This document shows positions 23,601-36,802 of a stretch of 64,000 bases of DNA, one piece after another; within the stretch, counting starts at the first letter, position 1; each line of letters starts with the position of its first letter. Under the pieces are notes generated by a model that was given only the letters and a program-made list of their open reading frames with translations, was not told the DNA's origin and did no database searches. The translations under genes were made by a program, and so were the position numbers. The DNA comes from Paragyromitra xinjiangensis (taxonomy: Eukaryota > Ascomycota > Pezizomycetes > Pezizales > Discinaceae), in the NCBI GenBank assembly GCA_038503065.1, contig JBCAMK010000007.1, forward strand, positions 1,116,001 to 1,180,000. The letters run 5' to 3'.

Positions 23601-26519
23601 TACCTGACCATTGCGGTTCCAGCATGTCTACAAACGTGAGGCTCGAACTTCAAAACGGCTTGGGTCAAGGTGAAACGGGCTATGCCGTTGATGCAGATGA
23701 GAAGAATTTTATCGAAACACGTTTTAAGCTTGAGTTGTCGGTAGCGAGAATGGCCTTGACCAGACGGGCCGTTGCGACCCCCAAACTTGGCACTAACTAT
23801 CGCCAAGGATAGCTCGTTCAACTGTTCTACACACTCAAATACTGAAACATGTGGTGACACTGTGGTAGGCAGTGACAGTTCTTGGCAGTATGAAGGAGAA
23901 AAATACAATTCTTCAAATATCTAAGGGGATAGGATCACAAGAACTATTGTTCCGTCATTCTGGTGCAGCTCAGACCTTGTAACCCGATGAGGCCGACGAT
24001 GGGGATCTCCACGCCATCAAGAGATTATTCCTGGGATCGGACTGTTTTTATTTCTTTTTTGAGATCCCCCTTCCCTCTTCTAGATCAGGTAATGTTTGCG
24101 AAATACCAACCAGGACTGGTTGTACCGTATCGAAAGGGGAACCTTTAGGTTAGCTCGAACTTGAAGTGTGTATTTCTATCTAGGAAGACAACTGCCGGCT
24201 ACCCTGGTCATCTTACTCTATAGACCGCATTCCTGCTAGCTGGCTGCAGCGACCATATCTCTCATCACACTCTTTCATAATTTGTACCAACGCTTCGGCC
24301 TACATAGTACCGGTTGTACACGAGAGATTAAGGGTTGCTCGGGCACACTGCCCAAATGTCCAGCCGGCCGCCGAGAAAAAGTAAGTAAGTTCTACGAAAT
24401 CTCCCGTAGTTCTTTTGCGGCGCGTCAACACGTTGTTACTCCTTGCAGAAGGCTCGGAGATCCTTATTTCTCGGGCATGCAGTTCGTTCATGAGCCTCTC
24501 CCAATTACCGAGACTCTGGTTCGTTAGCCGATAGACACTCTTTCATGCCTTGTTCTGACAGGGTTATTGATGGACGTCAATCGTACGATAGGACCTTGAT
24601 GTTATTCGACAAAGCGCACACATACTGCCACAGGACTCGGTGGGACATTTTGGTAATTCATCCAGTCATTTATCGTGTTGTGTAGGCTGTCTTTCGAACT
24701 TGCCCTAGGGCCGAATAGCAGTGCCTGTGCGTATGCTAAGCGGGCACCTAATGAACGGCGAGTTGGCTACCAACCCAAAACTGCGCCCATAAAACAGGCG
24801 ACAGATATGACCCGAGAAACATGCATAACAAGGAAAATGTACACTTTCCAAAGACCGTGTTGTGGGTAAATGTGTAAGCGCTTAATCAAGATGTAAGCTC
24901 TTTTTGGCGTTCTGAACCAGGAGCACCGGGATGTCGGTTTTGTTTCATAACTTAACTAAAAAGCAAGTGAAGGAACCCTCAGCTTGCAAGAGCAGCAACA
25001 GAAGGCGCCGGGTTCAGAAGGACGCTAGATGTTTTTCTTCCCCTGACGAACAGCAGAAGTGGTAAATGATGGTGTAGATCTGGAGAAAGCGTGCTCTGTT
25101 TAAGCAGCTTTATCGAGTTGCATGGCGTCAATCCCTCCACTACAATCCCTGCTTGACGGGTCTGGGGCATGGTTGGCATGTTAATAGACTTTGATGTGGG
25201 TGATTCAAGCACGGTTTGCTGCAGCTTGCAGGGATCTCGAAGCGCGGTCGCAGGAACAAAGGCATTGCACTGCACTTATGGTAGCATGCGTCCTGTGCTA
25301 CGAAAACTCCCTCGATTCCGTTGGAAAAGCCATCTAAGTATCCGAAAGAATGGTGCAGAAGCAGAATGGAAGCTTTGTTACCACGGGATTTGGATAGGCC
25401 CATGCTCATTCAGGAAACTTTGCCGTAGCATGTAGGGAAAACTGCCTGAGGTCTACCTAGTGAAGTCCGACCTCTTCAGCTTGATATCTGGCTTGCGTGA
25501 AACTCCACATTCCAAATCATATGAGTACCAAATATCTTTCCGGGGAAGCTTTCCCGCCGCTGGTCTTAACCGTTTTACCGATGCACAGGCAACATCTCCG
25601 GCTAGTAAGCCAATCCTCTGGGCGATAAGCAGCTCTTCTGGCCCTTGGCATCTAAGCCGTTCTGTGTATCCCAGCTGACCGACGGTACATTGTGTCTCCC
25701 GCGAGAGCGCAAGTTAGACACCGCACCAACGAGCGACAAACCGTCTGCACGTTCTTCCTGACCTACCTTGTGCCCCTGCTCTCAACCACGTTCCAAAATA
25801 GGGAGGGGACCAAGGTAGCTTGGAGAGGGGAATGAGAAAGGGTAGGGGTAAGCACAGTGAGGCTGTTCGCTTTTCCCGCCAGTAGGTTTAAGAGAAAAAA
25901 AATAGGTCGATCGATAACTCAGCCGCATTACAGATGTGCGCCCATCCATCAAAGACGGGGAATTTTGTGAACCAGAAACACGCTGCGCTGATGCAGCAGC
26001 TTTGCTAGGCATGTTCAGAATCCATGACGAGTCTGACGGTGCACTTTTCGTATCCATCCTCATGCTCTGATCCCTCATTCCACGCACCGGCCAAGAGAGC
26101 GACGGAGAATAACGGAGAGGGGAAGAAATCTGAATCGGAGCCTCACAAGAATACCTGGCAGGGAATCAATAGTGGCGGTTGAGGCGTTTTGTGCTATTTC
26201 GCATCGCTACTTCCCGGATTTACATAGATCTTCGTCAACTGGAGTGGAGATTTGAGGGCATCTCCATACAGTCCGCAAGGTAATAAATCGACAAACGTCT
26301 GGTCGGGTCTGACCTATCCTTCGCCTGAACTTCTTCGTCCCCACCAAGACTTTAGTACTCGATATTGTACCGAGCCCATCGTTAGACAGCCGCCGGCGGG
26401 GAGAATATCGTCCGGCCTCCAAGGCTGAGCTAACTGGGGATCGAGGGGTAGAGAGTGAGAGTGAAAGGAAACAGGGACAACCGCAAGTTATAACAATATC
26501 ACATCTCTCGGGCCAAATC
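14660..26519. other. Gene desert, about 12 kb, AT-rich
   Basis: I found no gene with a recognisable domain or a coherent set of spliced frames. Open frames (for example 16562-16951, 18404-18766, 19720-19920, 23600-23908, 25169-25435, 26207-26533) are short, overlap on opposite strands and lack family motifs. Composition becomes less AT-rich from about 23.5 kb towards the regulator gene. A 12-bp tandem duplication (GAGCCTCGAGTT twice) lies near 18405. The region may hold decayed transposons too degraded to see by eye. Confidence 0.5.
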
Positions 26520-29500
26520 ATGGCAGATATCAAAAGCGCCGCGTCCCGTCGAAATATCGGACCGAGTGACGAAGATATCCACGACGCGATTCATGTAAAG
26601 CAATCTTCCCCGCCTCACTTATATCAACCCAGGCCATCTGTATCCCCATCGCCTGCATCGGATGCCCTATCATCAAGAAGTTCGTCCTCTACTTCTACTG
26701 GCACTCACTCTGCGACATCTGTTTCTTCCCCGGTAACATTGGGGGCCACCACTAAAACAGCGCGAGCCACAACCAAAAAGAAACATCCCACCTCTACAAA
26801 AGCTACCTCAACTGATACAAGCACTATGACCACCGTATCGACTTCATCAACACAAGATGGGACGACCCCAACCCAGCGAGTAAGTCGTGCAAAAAAGGGC
26901 AAACGGGTACACGCGTGTAATCATCCTGGTTGTGATAAGGTTTGTTTCTTATGATTGTCTGAGTTGTACCTGCAGTCGGGAGCTGACATGTTGGGTAGGT
27001 TTTTACCAGAGCAGAGCATCTGCGGTATGTAACCAATGAACTATAAATTCTATAGCTTAGACACTAATATATAGACTAGTCGACATCAATTAAACCACAG
27101 TACAGAGGTTTTTTATAAATGTGAGATGTGTGATCGGACATTCGTTCGGCAGGACCTCTTATCTCGCCATACGGAACGACAGTGAGCTCCCTAGCTTGAA
27201 TCACGTTAAAAAAGAATATTAACATTTTTCTAGTGCAACTCAAGCTATGAAAGCCGTCCAAACGTTGGCACTAGCCCAGAGACATACTGGATTCGTCACC
27301 CGGTACGGAATAAACGGGATTTCTGGGATTCCTGCACGTCCACCACCAACAAGTGATTATGGAGGAAATTCACATGTGTTTGATTCTAACCCTCACTCGA
27401 CACCCCGAGCTCATACGGATATTAATGTTCTTCCACAAATCCTTACATCTCATTCTCCACACCAATCTTCCCCTTCGGCCACATCTTTGGTGACGCCTCA
27501 TTCGTCAAGTTCTATGACTAGTTATACATCAAATTTCTCGACGACAATGCCTATATCCCATTCATCAGACCCACCACTAGATTTTCCCGCCACAGACGCG
27601 AACTCACCATCTGGAAACCTTCGAAGAGCTCATCTTCCCTTCCATTTACAGCATAGCGAGCCGCAGAGGCAGCCAGAACCTTATATCGTAACATCTCATC
27701 CAGAGATAATGCAGCGACCTCCAGCCTTATCGATTGACCATCAACTGTATGCAAAACCGATGCCGACCTGGGAGAATTATGCGTGGTTATTTGACGATAG
27801 TACATCCCAAGACCAGACCCTTATTGAAGAGATGAATCAGAACCAGGACTCAGGTTTACCATACTTAAACCCATTGGAAACCACTCATTACCAGAATGTG
27901 GCGATGAACTGCGATCCGGCCTACAGCAATGTGAAGAATGGGGCAACAATAGCATTTCACCCCATAGACGAAAGAATGAGGTCACAAATACTAATGTTGC
28001 TGGGAAATGTGCCGAACTTGCATACCAGCAACTCTGCTACTGTATCTTCGATGCAATATTACCTCCGAAATTACTGGACGAAATTTCATCCCTTATTTCC
28101 TGTGCTTCACAGGCCGACATTTGTGCCAAGCTTACAATTAGTCATGTTGGTTGCAATTGTGATTGCATTAGGGGCCTCGTTTGCAGACGAAGAGGCCCAT
28201 CAATTTGGGATGGTGTTGTATGATAAAGTGAAGGGGTTGGTTCTCAATGTACGGCTACTACTATATCATTTAGGGGCTTCTCATAAGCTAACAGTGTGTT
28301 AGTCCGATGAGTTTTCGGCACACAACTCGAATAATACCTACTTGCAGCAGACTATTTTGTTGACCGATATCTTTGGAAAAATGAAGTGTACTAGGCCACA
28401 GTTCGATGGAGCCCCACTCGACGTAATACTTATGAAAGTAAAGCTCTTTAAGTCAGTTAATTGTTCTTAATCCATTCTGATGGTCGCATAGATGTTACGG
28501 CGTAGCGAAATCCCAACAACAGACCCTTTGGAGCAGGTTAGGCGTTATCATAGGGAAGGATTGGACTTCAACTACGATAGTGAATGGCAAAACTGGATAG
28601 AACTTGAATCGCGAAAAAGGTAGGTTAAATAGCTCATGAATTCTATAGACTTATGACCAAGCTTATTTAACTTTTACCAGGGTTGCTCTGTTGTTTTTCT
28701 ATTGGGATGTACAACAGGCCACCATATTTGGCCGTGACATGTGCCAGACAGCGTTTGATCTTCGGGTGCATCTTCCATGCGAGGAGTTCCTTTGGAATGC
28801 CGATACGTCTCATGAATGGGTGGGATATTTGGACGGGCAAATGGAACACTCAAGTTTTCTGGAAACTCTCCGTATTTTCCTGGATCCTAAACGACAACTT
28901 CCCGTGTTGTCGCCTTTGAGTTCGATGTTCGTGCTGCATGGATTGATATCTGTCGGATTTGACCTTCACAGGCGATCTTCTCCTATAGGACCAAGCCCAG
29001 AAGAAACCGCAGCGAAACAGGCACGACTACTAAGAGCATACGAGAAGTGGGCAACTTACTACGACATTAACGTGAGCCCACATCTTTCCCAGGTTTGCAA
29101 CAACCAGAATATGATCATGTATCACTCAGCCTACATTTCCCTTCACACAAATATACACAATCTTATCACCATCGCCGGTGACAGTAGGATCTTCAAGCGC
29201 AATTCTGAAAGAATCGATTACTACAGAGCCAAAGTGGAACTTCAACAATGGGCCGATAGTGCAGCAGCCCAGCTCGCAACATGGCACGCGGTCCAGATCC
29301 TAGTAAGATCTCTTAGTCGAACTCAGCTGTACCTTGAACATTTCCATGTTCCTTGGTCTATGTACGTAGCAACGTTGGTCTGTTGGGTGTATGGTCAACT
29401 TTCTTCGTCGAATGTTGGCCCTGGGGGTGTCCCTCAAGTATCAGATGACGAGGTCATCTGGGACGCACACCAAGATATGCGCGTATATTTGCAACAAATG

Positions 29501-29668
29501 AGTACCGATAATTGGGAGAATTTGGCGCACGTGAGAGGACAGAGGCGGACAGCTGGGCTACTGGCAGTTGTGAGAAGTACTATGGAGGGTATCAGGTGGG
29601 GTCTGGTACAGGAGAGCGTAGAAGTATTGAAGAGGCTAAATTCTTCGAGTACTGTCAAAGGCGTTTAA
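26520..29668 (+). CDS. C2H2 zinc-finger transcription factor with fungal-specific regulator domain
   Basis: This is a probable nuclear DNA-binding regulator. Exons: 26520-26939, 26999-27024 (26-nt micro-exon), 27080-27181, 27234 to ~28248 or 28293, 28348-28437, 28492-28619 and 28681-29668. The product is about 922-937 aa depending on the unresolved fourth donor. The N-terminus is Ser/Thr-rich. Finger 1 (CNHPGCDK-VFTRAEHLR-RHQLNH, C-x4-C...H-x4-H) is assembled across three exons. Finger 2 is CEMCDRTFVRQDLL then SRHTERH, its last His made by a splice. A Ser/Pro/His-rich linker follows, and then the fungal_trans-like domain: WTKFHPLFPVLHRPTF, LLTDIFGKMKCTRPQFDG, YWDVQQATIFGRDMC, SFLETLRIFLDPKRQLP. 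It stands alone between deserts; targets cannot be inferred. Confidence 0.9.
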
Positions 29669-32600
29669 GGTGGTTTTGGAATTTTTTTCCTCCTACGGTA
29701 GTATATGCCTTGTACTTTCTTATGTCAAGACGGTGGCGGCTCCTGGGGTTCCGGCTTTTTTTTACTTTTTACTTTTTATTCTTGGGGAGGGGTCTCGTTT
29801 CCATTCCTTTGCCATTTTTTGCAGCTGTAAGTTGTGCATCTGCGTGAGGTTTAGGCACTCTATATTCTCATTCATCTTTGTATATGTTGCCTGATTTGGG
29901 CAACTAAAATCTACTCATCTCATCTGGCAGGCTAGAAAAAAGAGCCACAGAGACAATGTTTAAAAAGTTAATATTGTTGCGATATTATTTGTGAATAATG
30001 TGGGTTTTGCGTGGTCGGTTAAGTATCCATAGATTTCTGTGTTGGCCACTAAAGCGGCATGAATGACAAAAGCCCTATGGTGAAGCGAGTCGATAACGTT
30101 GGCTGCATTCGCTTGGGCGCCAGACATGCGGGGAGGCGGTTAGAAGCTTATACGATCCATGTTGCCGCCTGCGCCTCAGCTCTGTCGAGGTTAATTTGGT
30201 AGTTGATGCATAACAATGCCTTATGCGAGCTCATAATCAAACATTCGCTGCCCTCCGCTTTCAAATTTTCTGCGAGATTATTGGACCACTTTTCCGGAGA
30301 AGGAAGCGCCCGGCCCAGATATTGAATTGTTTTTTTTGATGCGGGGTGGAAGTTATCAACGCCATCTTGAAAAATGTTACCAATGCAGCAGTCTCCACTC
30401 CACCCATGGTTTATACAGCACCCACTCGGCTTATAAGTGGTCGCCGAAGAAGAAAATTATCTATGACAATATTGTTGTTCATAGCCACGGATGTAAACTA
30501 TAAGCACGGTCGTGAGAAAGCTTTCTGCGATACTGATGCAATGCATGTTGGTAGCCGGCGCTTGATGCCTCGCCCGAATGCCAAACCCCAGCAGCATATA
30601 TGTAAGGCTTTCCGGTTTTCTTCTGGAGTTTTCTTTAGCCCAGACACTTTAGCTGTTTACTTTCTCGCCTCCTATGCCGTATAATATTTTTATTAAAGGA
30701 GGCTAAGCTCCGGTAAGCAACCTAAATTGCCCATTAGAGCAAGATTAGTACTAAGTTGTAACATTCCAGCTGGAATTTCTCTGCCCAGCAAAGCCTGTAA
30801 TCATTCAGGCTATAAAATTTAAGATGTTTGGATACCGGATCACCAAGGGTTTAGTGACCTTTAGCTTATTTGATTCGAATAAAGACGGTCATTGCGGCAT
30901 ATGGCGTTGCGTAGATGACAACAGGAAGGCCTTCTCTGTAAGTATGATATCTGTCACGTTACATAACTGGGTACTGCTTTTGCCGTGCTGGGTGACTTCG
31001 GGCAGCCCTCCGGAATATGGTCCATCTTACCAGTTGGATTAAACATAAGACTGCACCGGGAAAATTTGGCTGACAACAAATCATGTAAGTTTTTTCCAGG
31101 TATGCCGGCTTCCTGGGCCAGAGTACCCCTATTACCCCACATGTTCATGTGTATCTTACACACCATGTCGTGAGTTCTTGCCTCATCTCGGTAGGAGCTG
31201 GGATCCGAAAGGACTCAGACACGGTAGTCTAATCAGCCCGAGCGTCAACAGGCACGATCGGGAGGCTGAACCAATCCGCGATGACCTTAAGCTTACTTGC
31301 TGAATTATCCGGTGTGCCATGATGCATACATTTCGGAATGTAGTGCAGATAAGTAACAATTTATCTTCGTATGGACGGGCCATGCTGTATTTTGAGTGGT
31401 TCAACTAATTCCCGAGTGGGGGAAAAATTGTGAAGGATCTGCCGCGTGCTTGCTAGGCTCATATAAAATTCAAAGCAAAGGCCTGAATGTGATCGAGCTA
31501 ATGGTAGAACTGCGAGACACGAATGGGTTTCTGCGGCGGGTACGTGTCCCTAGTTCAAAAAATATTGCATGCTTTCTACTGACCCGTTAACATATTGCCA
31601 TTTTCCTTTACCGTTCTATCTCGGCAAATAGAGTCAATTAATTTCCTGCCCTCGGTCTCTGATATGTGATGGTGTACCTGCTGCAGCTTTGTGTCAGCTC
31701 AAAAGCTTGCAGGTACGGTGGCCTCCCACCTATACGGTCTCCAGAGATTAGATAAACATAGGCAAATCACCCTACTGTGAGAGTTGCCGCTAGACCGACG
31801 ATGGTGAATCAAGGTGAGCACTTGTAGGGTTAGGGTGAAATATGAAGATCTACCACACACGTCATCTCATGAAGCTACAACAACATCAGAGATCCTCTTG
31901 AATTAGATGCTCGCCAGGGAAATGACGATTCCAAGAAAGCCTCCAGTGGGAGAAAAGTTTGCAATGTATAATTTCTTTGGCGATAAAGTGTGCAACTCCT
32001 GAGTATTGGTATCTCCTTCCGGTTTTTAATCGAGGGTTGAATAGCTAATAGATTCTTAGTCATGAATTATGAGTGGTCTCTATCGATGCTAAACACCAGA
32101 ACACCAATCCTTTAGAGATGGTTTCGTTGTATCAATATGATATCAATGGTTGCTCAAAGCTGTTTGGTTAAAGCTTGAGCTATCGATGGTGGGGGAATTC
32201 TCGGAGATTCTGCTGAGGGTTGGGACGCAGCGGAACAAAGGTGCATCGTACCATACATCCCCTCGGGAGTGGGATCCGATATATTCATCAAGAGGCTTTG
32301 ATCAAAGCCATGCTCTGAGTGCAGGCGACGAAGACTTGCCAGTTGGTGTTGCTATATAGTATCGTGTCTGGAGTTGTCATCCACCAAAGGTAGAACCGGA
32401 GGAAAAAAACAGCTTTAAGGAGCGGGGGCAACCTCCTTTTATCGACCCCTTCATTCGGACTCGGTGGCAACCAAAGATATGTGGTGTCTCCACTCTGCAG
32501 ATTCAATTTGGGAAGCCTACGTATGGATACATATGTACCCGCGGCTAGGGCCAGCTTTCACCCCCACCTTGTCGAGGAACTGCGCGCAATCTGCAGCATC

Positions 32601-34085
32601 CTGCATGCAATACTGCGATGCAACACCTTAATTAAGCGAGGGGAACGGGCATGAATCCAATCCCGAAGTTGAGAAGTCGAGCCCCCACCCAGAATGTTGG
32701 CTATTTCGAAGTTCGAACGTCTTAGGCGGCAGGATCCAGGGGGTGCACGCTGCATATATAGGGACCACTGTTTGGGCTCCGATTCTGGGAAGCAGGTTGC
32801 TCCGAAGGAGAGAAGATATCAGCCAGCTAGCGTGTCCGCTGGGGAAACATGCCCCACTTGTTTCACGGTGAGTTCCGTTCTGGACCAAAAGTGGATCCTA
32901 TTTCCATATTCGGGTTCGCTAATTTAAAGTATTCAGCACCCGAGAATCAAGATTTGCAGATCAGTTTAGTGCATGATTACCGTTCTCGGAAGACTGCGCA
33001 TGCGAGACGGTGCATGTGGTCTAGACACGGGCCCTTCCACTTACTTCATGGCGGGATGAATGGAATAATCCGAGTGTCGTCGTCATACTTATCAGTTGCT
33101 CATGTGGTGAATCCGCCCAGGAAAATTTTCTTATCATTAGTACAAATTTTCGTCTGGGCGGGTGCTCGGATTGTGCTTTTGAAAGGGAAGGAACCCGGAT
33201 TCCGTGCTGCATCGGGGGATGGCACCGGAAAATATTATTTCATATTTCTTGAGTAACTTACCCCAATTGCGTCCATCGCTTCCAGGAGGTATTCTGCTTG
33301 ACCACCAGTGCGGTGCGCCTGATCCCCGATGCATATGTACCTACGAAAGTAGCTGCAGGTTCCCGCTCGTTAATTAACTCGGGCCCATCTTTTCACCGAT
33401 AGATTTCCGCCATAGCTGGGGTTTGGCGATGCCTTTCTGGTTTGCCGAGCTCACTCACAGTGTCGTAAGGTAAGGCGCGAGTTTGCCGTTCTAAAAGAAA
33501 GAAAGAAAAGAAACTGATCAGTACAGAGTACAACTTTACCTTTCGGTCGTTTGGACCCCACGTTTTAGAGCGTCTGACTACACCTAGTGTCCACAAGACG
33601 CATGGTCTTAGTCTACTAAATGAAAAGGTGGGTCCTGTAGAGTTCCCGAATGTTCAATGGTGGAGGCGCTCGATCAAGGAAGAAGATCGGTATTATCTCA
33701 GGTATTTTAGGTTTTCGCAATGTTGACCTTTGTGCTGCTGTCTCTTATCATCCATTTCCAAGTTGCTCTTTGAGCGAGTAGAAAAAGCACACATGTGAAG
33801 AAATGTTTCGTCCATTGCTCAAATTTGGTTTATTCTCTCCCTCATCCTCTTCAAGTTGCTGGTTATTGCTGCTTAGCTACCACGGAACATCCAGGCCAAG
33901 AGGTGGAAGATGGTTGGTTTCGAGTTTAGGGTGGGGGTCATATTTACTTAGCGCGGGACAACCCCTGTTAGCAAGGGTTAGGGCTGAAACGACGCTTCGA
34001 TCTCGGCCTTCGAGTAGCGCACGTTTGATATGAAATTTGCACTCAAAGCAAAGTGACATCACCCCTTCAATTATTCACCACGTCA
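29669..34085. other. Intergenic region, no supported gene
   Basis: Many short overlapping frames are present (for example 32849-33256 plus, 32628-32888 minus) with no domain and no consistent splicing. A telobox-like AGGGTTAGGG lies at 31826-31835 without an obvious gene beside it. No inverted-repeat pair with a target duplication was noticed here. Confidence 0.45.
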
Positions 34086-35170
34086 ATGGCTCCTGAGAGA
34101 ACACCGAAAATGGTTGCAGATGATCGTCAGCGCTTGAAAGAGCATTTCTCTGTGTATGTGTACTATTTGTGAACACGGCTTCAAAAAACTAGTCTCAAAT
34201 TACCCCGCAGTAATAGGATGCTAACTTGAAGTCCTCGACATTGAAGCCCCCTAGAGCAGCAGCAGGACAAATGGTCTGAATTATGGGACCGTGGTGATTT
34301 CTTGCCATGGGATAGGGGAATTCCAAATCCTGCGTTAGTAGATTTGCTGGCTCAATGGGAAAAATATGACTTCTTCACTGCACAAGATGCGTTGCAGACG
34401 AGAAAGAGAGCATTAGTCCCTGTGAGTTAATCCACATGACAACCTGACTTTTTTTGGATGGTCTCACCTTAGAACTTAAGCAAGAGTTTTCTAAAATGAG
34501 GATGGATCTAGGGGTGCGGACGTGGTTACGACACGCACCTTTTGGCAACATACGGCTATGATGCCTTTGGGCTTGATATCTCCGAAAAGGCGGTCAAAGA
34601 AGCGAGCAAGTGGGCATCAGAACACCTTGAAAGAGAGAAACAGTCAAAGTCAGAACAGGAGCTGTCCGGCTGGGGCGTGGGTTGTATGGTGGAGGGTGAC
34701 TTTTTCAAAGATGATTGGTGTGAAAAGGAAGGCATCCAATCGGAAGGAGGTTTTAATTTCGTCTACGATTATACTGTAAGACTTACCAATGAAAACAACC
34801 TACTTTTCCCTTTTGTAGATTGAGCCTAGCCCTGCATGCCTTCCCAAAATGCGAAAATTAGTGTATCGATTGCTAAAGATATTAATCACAGTTCCTCTGC
34901 GCACTCAACCCAGTACTTCGTCCTGCATGGGCAGCCAGAATGGCAAAGCTTGTCGCACCAAAGCATGGCCTTCTTGTGTGCCTTGAGTTTCCACTCTACA
35001 AAGCTCCTGAGACTGGGGGTCCGCCATGGGGCTTGACAAGCCGAATCTACGACGAGCTCCTAGGAGATGCCTTCGAAAAAGTTTTGCATTATCAGCCAGA
35101 GAGGACACACACGATAGGAATGGGTTCAGATTGGTTGAGCGTTTGGCGTAGGAAATCTAATTCGGGATGA
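34086..35170 (+). CDS. SAM-dependent methyltransferase, TPMT/thiol methyltransferase family
   Basis: Four exons, 34086-34153, 34247-34421, 34512-34775 and 34892-35170, sum to 786 nt (261 aa). Family hallmarks are WSELWDRGDFLPWDRGIPNP near the N-terminus and the SAM motif I PGCGRGYDTHLLATYGYDAF, followed by GLDISEKAV. Later come NFVYDYTFLCALNPVLRPAW and GGPPWGLTSRIYDELL. Members of this family methylate small thiols or halides; the substrate here is unknown. Exon 2 starts after a CTAAC branch-like site about 20 nt upstream of its acceptor, and the first splice gives HFSV-PLEQQQDKW. No signal peptide is seen, so the protein is probably cytosolic. No biosynthetic neighbours are present. Confidence 0.9.
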
Positions 35171-35853
35171 GACAGCGTTACTTATGCACACCAGCAGCCC
35201 GGAGTCGAGGGTCTTGTGTAGTTGATTTATGGAGATACGGTGGGTTAAGAGACAGGTAGAGGTAGCGGTATGAATGAGGTAATAGTGTAAATTTTATTCA
35301 CTAGGAAAGTCAAATCCATATATCTTCTGTTAATCGTGCCCCATCAACTACATCCCTCAATGGGTTACTTCTAGAGACACGTTTGATGAACATTATATTA
35401 AGTATCACAATGCTCCTCTAATCCGGGCGACACAACAGCCTGGTTCCGTTTCTGGAGCCGCTGTAATACCAGCAAGCTATCTTTGGTCGGTGTTTAACCC
35501 GAAATTCTGCTCTAGTGCCGGAATATCTGACCGGAGGATTGTTGGCCTATGATACCTTGCGCTATTCCAGCCTATCAGTGTGTACCAATGACTTCTAGCT
35601 ATATCACTACCACTTCGAGGGCTACTGGTGAAGGGTCGTCGAGTGGATCGAAACCCTCGGAAGTTGCTCTCCAACGAATGGAAAATAACTAGGATTGGAA
35701 ATCTTAGCAAATTTTCGTTTACCTACATGTAAGTACGAATGGAACCTAGTGGTTCTAAGAACGAAAATTATAGACAAGTGCATGTAGTTAGCCCTATTTA
35801 TAGCGGTTGCATTTTAATCGGATAGAATCAACATCCTTTGGCCGCCTGTGAGT
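35171..35853. other. Spacer, nothing recognised
   Basis: 3' flank of the methyltransferase gene; AT-rich, with only short frames such as 35477-35710 minus. It ends with the left copy of a 9-bp target duplication (35845-35853). Confidence 0.45.
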
Positions 35854-35939
35854 TGGTTTCGTGCCTAGCCCTATATACGCACGCAGCTTGCTGCGTACCG
35901 TAGGGTAGCCATAGACAGTAGGGGATGGGAACGAGCCTA
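35854..35939. mobile_element. Short TIR insertion, 86 bp, 9-bp TSD CCTGTGAGT
   Basis: CCTGTGAGT occurs at 35845-35853 and again at 35940-35948. The element begins TGGTTTCGTGCCTAGCCC and ends GGGATGGGAACGAGCCTA. The reverse complement of the end matches the start at about 13 of 18 positions. The sequence ATAGACAGTAGGGGATGGGA is nearly the reverse complement of the 39573 copy, so this copy is inverted relative to that one. There is no coding capacity. Confidence 0.85.
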
Positions 35940-35948
35940 CCTGTGAGT

Positions 35949-36693
35949 GGCTCCTGGAAAACTAAATATCTGAATGTTTGATGGCCTAAAAAATTCGCAC
36001 CCTCACATGTAATTTAGGGTAGAAATTCATCAATGTGATTTGAGGTAGTTGAACTGTGTCTTCTGTGTATAAAATCTCCCTTACCATTCCTTGATGCCCT
36101 TCGTATGTGTAATTATCTTCTTTCTTACGGATTCTGTCTTTCTCTTTCTAGTTTATCGTCCAACCATCCCCGCCATTCGCTATTCCATCTTAGCTTCGCT
36201 TCCTCCGCTACTTGCCGTGTCTCTCATGCATCAGAGTTGTTTGATTGTTACCTCATGCCCAGTCCTCTATTCGACACGAATTTATGGCTATCTCCGGTCT
36301 AGTCCATTTAATAATACCGAAATAACTGGCCGATAGGTTCCGCAAATGGTTAACCGGTTTATGCATATGGGGGTAACATTGTTTGTTTTTTTAATTTATT
36401 CACTACGCGCATGCAGCCCAAAAACTTCATGCTTTATGAAATTTTGGAATCTTCCTAGATAATAGGTGTCACACGCTCGGAGAGCCAAAAACGCAGGTCT
36501 GAACTACATGTAACCAACCAAGTCACAGATGAGTTAGGCGGACTAGCGCGTGCCGGAAGGCTTTATTAGGAAAAGCCACCCCCAAGTTCCCAAGTCAACC
36601 TTCAGATACAGAGCGTGATCCAAAAATAACGAATAAACTTAAAGTGGAGGTTATAATGAAACTAAAACATAGCTCTAGATTTAAACTGAACTA
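35949..36693. other. Spacer, nothing recognised
   Basis: AT-rich; the frames at 36091-36336 and 36105-36302 are pyrimidine-rich chance frames without motifs. Confidence 0.45.
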
Positions 36694-36802
36694 CTAGGGG
36701 TTGTGGTGTGAAGATGGGACAGCAAGCTTATCCGATCTATGGTCATGGAGTCACAATAGAAATAATCTGAGACCTGTGCCATCTTCACACCCTAGGCCCT
36801 AG
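36694..36802. mobile_element. MITE, 109 bp, TIRs with TA duplication
   Basis: The left end CTAGGGGTTGTGGTGTGAAG and the reverse complement of the right end, CTAGGGCCTAGGGTGTGAAG, share CTAGGG, GG and GTGTGAAGATGG followed by ACAG. TA lies outside both ends (36692-36693 and 36803-36804). The element is too small to encode anything. It resembles a Tc1/mariner-type MITE but is unrelated in TIR sequence to the others here. Confidence 0.75.

Noticed and set aside
26207..26533. 108-codon minus-strand frame upstream of the regulator
   Set aside because: Overlaps the regulator's 5' region, no recognisable motif, probably a chance frame in the leader.
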